Of a stretch of 10,020 nucleotides of DNA, positions 6,642 to 10,020 are shown piece by piece. A program made the translations under genes and the position numbers. Every line of letters begins with the position of its first letter. Position 1 is the first letter of the stretch. This stretch comes from CAYNWK01 sp964400875. GTDB lineage: Bacteria; Chloroflexota; Anaerolineae; Anaerolineales; UBA4823. Location: the NCBI GenBank assembly GCA_964400875.1, contig CAYNWK010000153.1, positions 1 to 10,020 on the forward strand, in the 5' to 3' direction. The notes beneath the pieces were generated by a model that saw only the letters and a list, made by a program, of their open reading frames with translations, was not told the DNA's origin and did no database searches.

Positions 6642-8123
6642 TCAGTCGTTCCGGATGACGATCGGCAGGTAGATCAACCACTCATCGGGCGGCTCGACCA
6701 CTGGCGCCACCGTCCAGGTGAACGTCTCCGTGTCGCTCAAAGACCCTGGGTCGGTCGCCGTCACCATCACCGTGTAGGGGCTTCCGGAAGATGCCCCCAT
6801 TGCAATCGTACCGCTGATCAAACCGGTATTCTCATCGATATCAAGCCCGGTTGGTAGACTGTCTGCGCTGTAGACCAGGGCATCCATCTCAGGATCGGTG
6901 GCGACGATCTGCAGCGAGACTGGGTCGCCCTCATCGTTGGATTGATCGCCCGGATTGTCCACGTCGGGTGGCGTGTTTGCCGCGGGGTTTACATTCCAGG
7001 TGAACGTTGCGCTGTCCGTCGCCAAAGAGAGATCGGTTGCAGTAACCATCGTGGTATACGGGCTGCCGGTCGCTGCGCCAAAATCGATGGTGCCGCTGAT
7101 CAATCCGCTGTCCGGATCGATGCTGAGCCCGGTGGGCAGCTCCGTCGCAGTGTAGGTCAGCTTATCGCCAGCATTCGGATCGGTAGCGACGATCTGCAGC
7201 GAGATCGCATCGCCTTCGTCATCGGTTTGTTCTCCCGGGTTGGTTACCACGGGTGTCTCGTTGGCCTCGCAGTATGAAGTTCCGGACCCGCCGTTATAGT
7301 GGGCCTGGATCTCGGCAGGAGTGAGCGCTTTCTTGTAGATCGCGACCTCATCAAGCGTCCCGTCATAGAAATAGCCACCGGAGAAGTAGCCCATATTGAG
7401 GTTGTTCGTGTTGGTGAAAACCCCGGTGTAATCGATCGTTCCCGTGACATCCAGCGTAGCGTCAACGTAGATGCTGTTGATATCAGTAGCCGCATCCCGT
7501 ATGGCGACGACGTGATGCCAGGCCGTGTCGGTGATCGGCACGGTTCCGGTGAGGATCAGCCTGACCGCATTGGAATCCTCGAGCTGGTACTTCGCGAATC
7601 CACCCGTACCGCATCCGACCCACCAGGAAGAATCTCCGGGGGACCCGTGTTTGCCGAGGAAGACTTTATTCCCGGTGCAGTCTTGGTCGGTGTTGACCCA
7701 CATTTCGAAGCTCAGGCTGTCTCCGTTCTCCCAGCTCAACGACGGGTCGTCAGGGACATCGATCCGGTAGTTGCCTCCAGTGAAATCGAACGCCGTCGCT
7801 ACGATACCGGTGGTCGAGGCCGGGCAGCCCATACCGGTGCAGGAACCGTCGTTGGTCCCGACGACATCCTCGAAAGTGGTCGCGCTGTCCCCGTCGTCCA
7901 AGGGCCAATACGAGACCATATTCGGAGTGTCCGGCGTGCAGGCGTCAGGCGCGTTGATCCCATCCGGGCCTTCAACCTGGCGGGGCACCAGCTCCGTGCG
8001 CACCAGGCTTGCTGGCGCGCTTTCCGCAGCCTTGGCGATCCCGCTGAAGAGGCCCCAGCCGAGCAGCAAAAGCACGGCCAGAGCGGGGGGGATCAGCAGA
8101 TAAGTTAACTTTTTCAGGTTCAT
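6642..8123 (-). CDS. Secreted LamG (concanavalin-like) protein with two putative-Ig repeats and C-terminal YLP-type tag (paralogue)
   Basis: This 493-residue protein is the sister of the 4925-6391 product and probably serves as another surface adhesin or glycan-binding protein. The signal peptide core LTYLLIPPALAVLLLLGW ends in an AKA site at 30-32. The LamG domain (about 68-280) has VSYWPLDDG, SLSFEMWVNT, AWHHVVAIRD and LDEVAIYKKALTPAEIQAHY. Putative-Ig repeats lie at about 289-379 and 382-472, followed by an acidic Pro linker (VVEPPDE) and the tail IYLPIVIRND. Cysteines 62, 95, 100, 149, 171 and 285 match the paralogue exactly. The ATG at 8123 has AAGGAG 7 nt upstream. The frame is open back to 8255, but that part overlaps the glycosyltransferase gene and is not signal-like. 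The gene lies 86 bp downstream of the glycosyltransferase stop. A long open frame on the opposite strand (7299-8108) is a shadow. Confidence 0.9.
   Translation of the reverse strand: MNLKKLTYLLIPPALAVLLLLGWGLFSGIAKAAESAPASLVRTELVPRQVEGPDGINAPDACTPDTPNMVSYWPLDDGDSATTFEDVVGTNDGSCTGMGCPASTTGIVATAFDFTGGNYRIDVPDDPSLSWENGDSLSFEMWVNTDQDCTGNKVFLGKHGSPGDSSWWVGCGTGGFAKYQLEDSNAVRLILTGTVPITDTAWHHVVAIRDAATDINSIYVDATLDVTGTIDYTGVFTNTNNLNMGYFSGGYFYDGTLDEVAIYKKALTPAEIQAHYNGGSGTSYCEANETPVVTNPGEQTDDEGDAISLQIVATDPNAGDKLTYTATELPTGLSIDPDSGLISGTIDFGAATGSPYTTMVTATDLSLATDSATFTWNVNPAANTPPDVDNPGDQSNDEGDPVSLQIVATDPEMDALVYSADSLPTGLDIDENTGLISGTIAMGASSGSPYTVMVTATDPGSLSDTETFTWTVAPVVEPPDEWLIYLPIVIRND
6708..7259 (-). repeat. 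Two tandem putative-Ig (He_PIG) repeats in the LamG paralogue
   Basis: Two copies are spaced 94 codons apart (GLISGTIDFGA and GLISGTIAMGA; SPYTTMVTATD and SPYTVMVTATD), each opening with an NPG(E/D)Q motif and closing with TFTW. With the other two genes, seven copies of this domain occur in the window. Confidence 0.85.
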
Positions 8124-8130
8124 GCACAAT

Positions 8131-8136
8131 CTCCTT
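8131..8136 (-). promoter_or_regulatory. Strong ribosome binding site of the 6642-8123 LamG gene
   Basis: AAGGAG lies 7 nt upstream of the ATG at 8123 and fixes the start at the signal peptide, against the longer open frame to 8255. Confidence 0.8.
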
Positions 8137-8209
8137 GTAAAATATCGGCGACGGGCTCTCCGTTCCGGCGGGCTCGTCAAATTAACCCAGCGGTTCTGGT
8201 TCGCGTATT

Positions 8210-9436
8210 TTAAACGCGCTGGTAGAAATCCATGCCCTGCAACACCTTTTGCCAATCGTAACGCGCTTCGGCCAACTGGCGGCCCTTGGCAGACAGGCTG
8301 GCCTGCAAATCCCGGTCTCCGATCACCCGCACGAGCGCTTCGGCAAAGTCCTCCGGGCTGTCCCCGATCAGGACCTCCTCATCCGGGCAAGCTCCGATCC
8401 CTTCCAGGCCGACCGTGGTCGTGACCACCGGCATCGCCCTGGCAAAAGCCTCCAGGATGCGCACGCGCATCCCGCCCCCGGCCCGCACGGCGATGGCCAT
8501 CACCGCCGCCTGCTCAAAGTAAGGTTTCAAATCCTCCACGTACCCGGTGACTCGAATTGCGCCGGGCTTATTCTCGGCCATCTGCACAAAATCATCCGGT
8601 GGGTTCTTGCCGATCACGGTCAGGGTGGCCTGTGGGACCTGCTGCCTGACCAGCGGGAAAACCTCGTTGAGCAGCCAGCGAATGCCGTCGGCGTTGGGTA
8701 GATAATGCAGGGTTCCCAGCGTCAGGATGTTGACCGATCCGGCGCTACGCTGAATGGGCTGAAGTTCCTGGGTGTCCACCGCGATGGGGACGACTTTGAC
8801 GAACTCGCCGTCCTCGTGACCGTTTCGGCCCCCGATCTCCGAGTATGCTTCCAGCAGCGATTGGCGGTCGATATCGGTTACCGCCAGAGTCCGGTCGAAT
8901 TTTCGCAAAATTTCCCCTTCATAGCGTTTGACCCGCTTTTCTTCCACGGCAGCCACGGGCCGTAAATACCAGGGAGCGTTCTCCTTCATACGCTCAACGA
9001 TCTTCCAAACTGCGTTGTGGGCGTCGAAGACACGCACAGGCTTTTCTAAGCTTCCATCTTCAAGCAAACCATACTGCGCCATGGTCAGCTGATCGGCATG
9101 GATCACATCGATTCTCTCCTTTTTAAGGATTTCTGCGATCAGCTTCCTCATGGCTTTGAGATCGTCCCGTTCGACCAGAAACGGGCGTCCGCTCAGGTGG
9201 CTGCGCATCCAGTAGCCGAGGTCTCGAATGCGCGAGCGCTTGATCGGTGAGGTATATACCTTTGCACAGACTTCTTCAAGGTAGGGCAAAAACTCCCTTT
9301 CTTCTTCGCGCATAAAAGAAACCAGCGTGATCTCATGTCCCAGGCCGGCCAGGTAGCGCAGGACATGCCAGGTCTTGATCCTCGGCCCGGCATTCGGGGG
9401 GTAGGGGATGATTTGTGTGAGAAATAAAATCCGCAT
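8210..9436 (-). CDS. GT4-type glycosyltransferase (GT-B fold), second copy
   Basis: This 408-residue cytoplasmic enzyme probably adds a sugar to the locus glycan. It opens with MRILFLTQIIPYPPNAGPRI and LGHEITLVSF, followed by VIHADQLTMAQYG (111-123) and FDAHNAVW (137-144). The donor half has VPIAVDTQEL (216-225), LTLGTLHYLPNADGI (238-252), TVIGKNPPDD (273-282), GYVEDLKPYF (298-307) and GGGMRVRILEAFARAMPVV (320-338). E329 is the retained glutamate; the first glutamate of EX7E is replaced by G321, as in the copy at 1741-2997. The IPYPPNAG opening resembles sugar transferases of the PEP-CTERM/EpsH-associated type. The ATG at 9436 was preferred over an in-frame TTG at 9442 on family grounds. I see no Shine-Dalgarno sequence; the leader is AT-rich. 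It starts 45 bp after the upstream stop and precedes the LamG gene by 86 bp. Sugar specificity is unknown. Confidence 0.9.
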   Translation of the reverse strand: MRILFLTQIIPYPPNAGPRIKTWHVLRYLAGLGHEITLVSFMREEEREFLPYLEEVCAKVYTSPIKRSRIRDLGYWMRSHLSGRPFLVERDDLKAMRKLIAEILKKERIDVIHADQLTMAQYGLLEDGSLEKPVRVFDAHNAVWKIVERMKENAPWYLRPVAAVEEKRVKRYEGEILRKFDRTLAVTDIDRQSLLEAYSEIGGRNGHEDGEFVKVVPIAVDTQELQPIQRSAGSVNILTLGTLHYLPNADGIRWLLNEVFPLVRQQVPQATLTVIGKNPPDDFVQMAENKPGAIRVTGYVEDLKPYFEQAAVMAIAVRAGGGMRVRILEAFARAMPVVTTTVGLEGIGACPDEEVLIGDSPEDFAEALVRVIGDRDLQASLSAKGRQLAEARYDWQKVLQGMDFYQRV

Positions 9437-9481
9437 GATCAAAAATTACGTTTAACCCGTATTTTTTAAAGAGAACAAGCT

Positions 9482-10020
9482 CTATCCGGGATCATAGAGG
9501 TATACCCTCATCTTGAATTTCCGAGCGCGAACGTCTACGTCAAAATTAGCCAGCAGCTTGGCATTGTTTTCGATCCAGCCGAGTTTCTCGGGACTCTTCA
9601 AACCAACGGCGTTATCTTCAACAAACCAAACGCGGTTTTTAGAGCCGTCTAAGTCGTTGAAATCGAATGATTCGATGCCGGCGGTGGTGTCCTGCAAATA
9701 ATAATTGCCCACCAGTGGTTCGCTCACCACGACAATATCCCCATCAGCTTTATCCTGCTCGATCAGCTGGAATGCTGCTTTCCAGTTATCCCGGTTGCCA
9801 TTCTGATATCGGAAATATAAAGCATCTTCGCTGAGCGGTTCGAGGACTAACAGGAGCAGGATTCCTAATACTAATATTTTAGCATGATTGTTTGCGAGCT
9901 TGAATAGCTCGTACAGGCCGGCGCTTGCCAGGATCACCCAGCTGCTCAACGAGATGAAGACATAACGGTTGGCTGAGTATTGAAAGAGCGACAAGCCCAT
10001 CACCGCCAACAAGGGAACCA
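9482..10020 (-). CDS. C-terminal part of an integral-membrane protein, probably GT39/PMT-like glycosyltransferase (cut by window edge)
   Basis: The reading frame runs off the right edge, so only about the last 178 residues are visible; the TTG at 10012 is not a real start. Counting from it, hydrophobic segments lie at about 1-10, 17-36 and 45-60, the middle one preceded by NRYVFISLSSW, reminiscent of the RY(L/V) helix near the end of membrane glycosyltransferases. A soluble tail of about 110 residues follows with RDNWKAAFQLIEQDK (74-88) and DIVVVSEPLVGNYYL (92-106), typical of the periplasmic ends of GT39/ArnT-like enzymes that use polyprenyl-phosphate sugars. That assignment is inference; an O-antigen polymerase-like protein is an alternative. 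Base composition is more AT-rich than in the neighbouring genes. The stop lies 45 bp before the GT4 start, with an AT-rich spacer between. Confidence 0.6.
   Translation of the reverse strand, partial: VPLLAVMGLSLFQYSANRYVFISLSSWVILASAGLYELFKLANNHAKILVLGILLLLVLEPLSEDALYFRYQNGNRDNWKAAFQLIEQDKADGDIVVVSEPLVGNYYLQDTTAGIESFDFNDLDGSKNRVWFVEDNAVGLKSPEKLGWIENNAKLLANFDVDVRARKFKMRVYLYDPG

Noticed and set aside
3101..7259. Repeated segments as a CRISPR array or insertion-sequence ends
   Set aside because: The repeats are in-frame protein-domain repeats of about 280 bp with diverged interiors, not short repeats with spacers or terminal inverted repeats.
7299..8108. 269-codon open frame on the plus strand opposite the 6642-8123 gene
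   Set aside because: It is antisense to a well-supported LamG gene, rich in Arg, Gly, Asp and Val as expected from a shadow frame, and has no recognisable domain.
8124..8255. 44-residue extension of the 6642-8123 LamG protein
   Set aside because: The ATG at 8123 has a strong Shine-Dalgarno sequence and starts a signal peptide aligned with the paralogue; the extension overlaps the upstream gene.

Overview
The window reads as a cell-surface polysaccharide locus from a bacterium, most likely a member of the Chloroflexota (Anaerolineae/Caldilineae-like). The clues are secreted LamG/putative-Ig proteins that end in a short C-terminal motif of the YLPLIIK type, which I recall as common on exported Chloroflexota proteins, and a BY-kinase fused to its Wzz-type co-polymerase domain. 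The lineage call is inference; there is no rRNA or other marker gene here. All seven genes supported by the sequence lie on the minus strand. Base composition is moderately GC-rich, except for the right-hand end (about 9480-10020), which is visibly more AT-rich.

Layout in the direction of transcription (right to left): a partial integral-membrane protein, probably a GT39/PMT-like glycosyltransferase (C-terminal part only, 9482-10020); a GT4-type glycosyltransferase (8210-9436); two paralogous secreted LamG + putative-Ig proteins (6642-8123 and 4925-6391); a secreted CE3-like SGNH acetylesterase with three putative-Ig repeats (3065-4786); a second GT4-type glycosyltransferase (1741-2997); and a Wzz/BY-kinase chain-length regulator (52-1719), followed directly by a strong hairpin. 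Strong Shine-Dalgarno sequences precede both LamG genes and a fair one precedes the esterase gene. The two GT4 genes have none that I can see. Hairpins without a U-tract sit about 67 nt beyond the stop codon of each LamG gene and 6 nt beyond the kinase stop.

Proposed joint role (inference): the membrane protein and the two GT4 enzymes build a glycan, the Wzz/BY-kinase controls its polymerisation and export, and the three secreted proteins bind or trim that glycan or another one outside the cell. The esterase could remove O-acetyl groups, and the LamG domains could act as lectin-like or adhesive modules. No flippase, polymerase, outer-membrane exporter or priming transferase gene lies in the window, so the locus clearly continues beyond it.

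The most interesting signals are the shared C-terminal YLP-type tag behind a Pro-rich linker, its apparent absence or decay in the esterase, the six position-conserved cysteines of the LamG pair, DNA identity patches suggesting recombination among the Ig repeats, the U-tract-less hairpins at matched distances after the two LamG genes, and an orphan perfect Shine-Dalgarno sequence in the leader of the 4925-6391 gene. I see no mobile element, tRNA, rRNA or CRISPR array.
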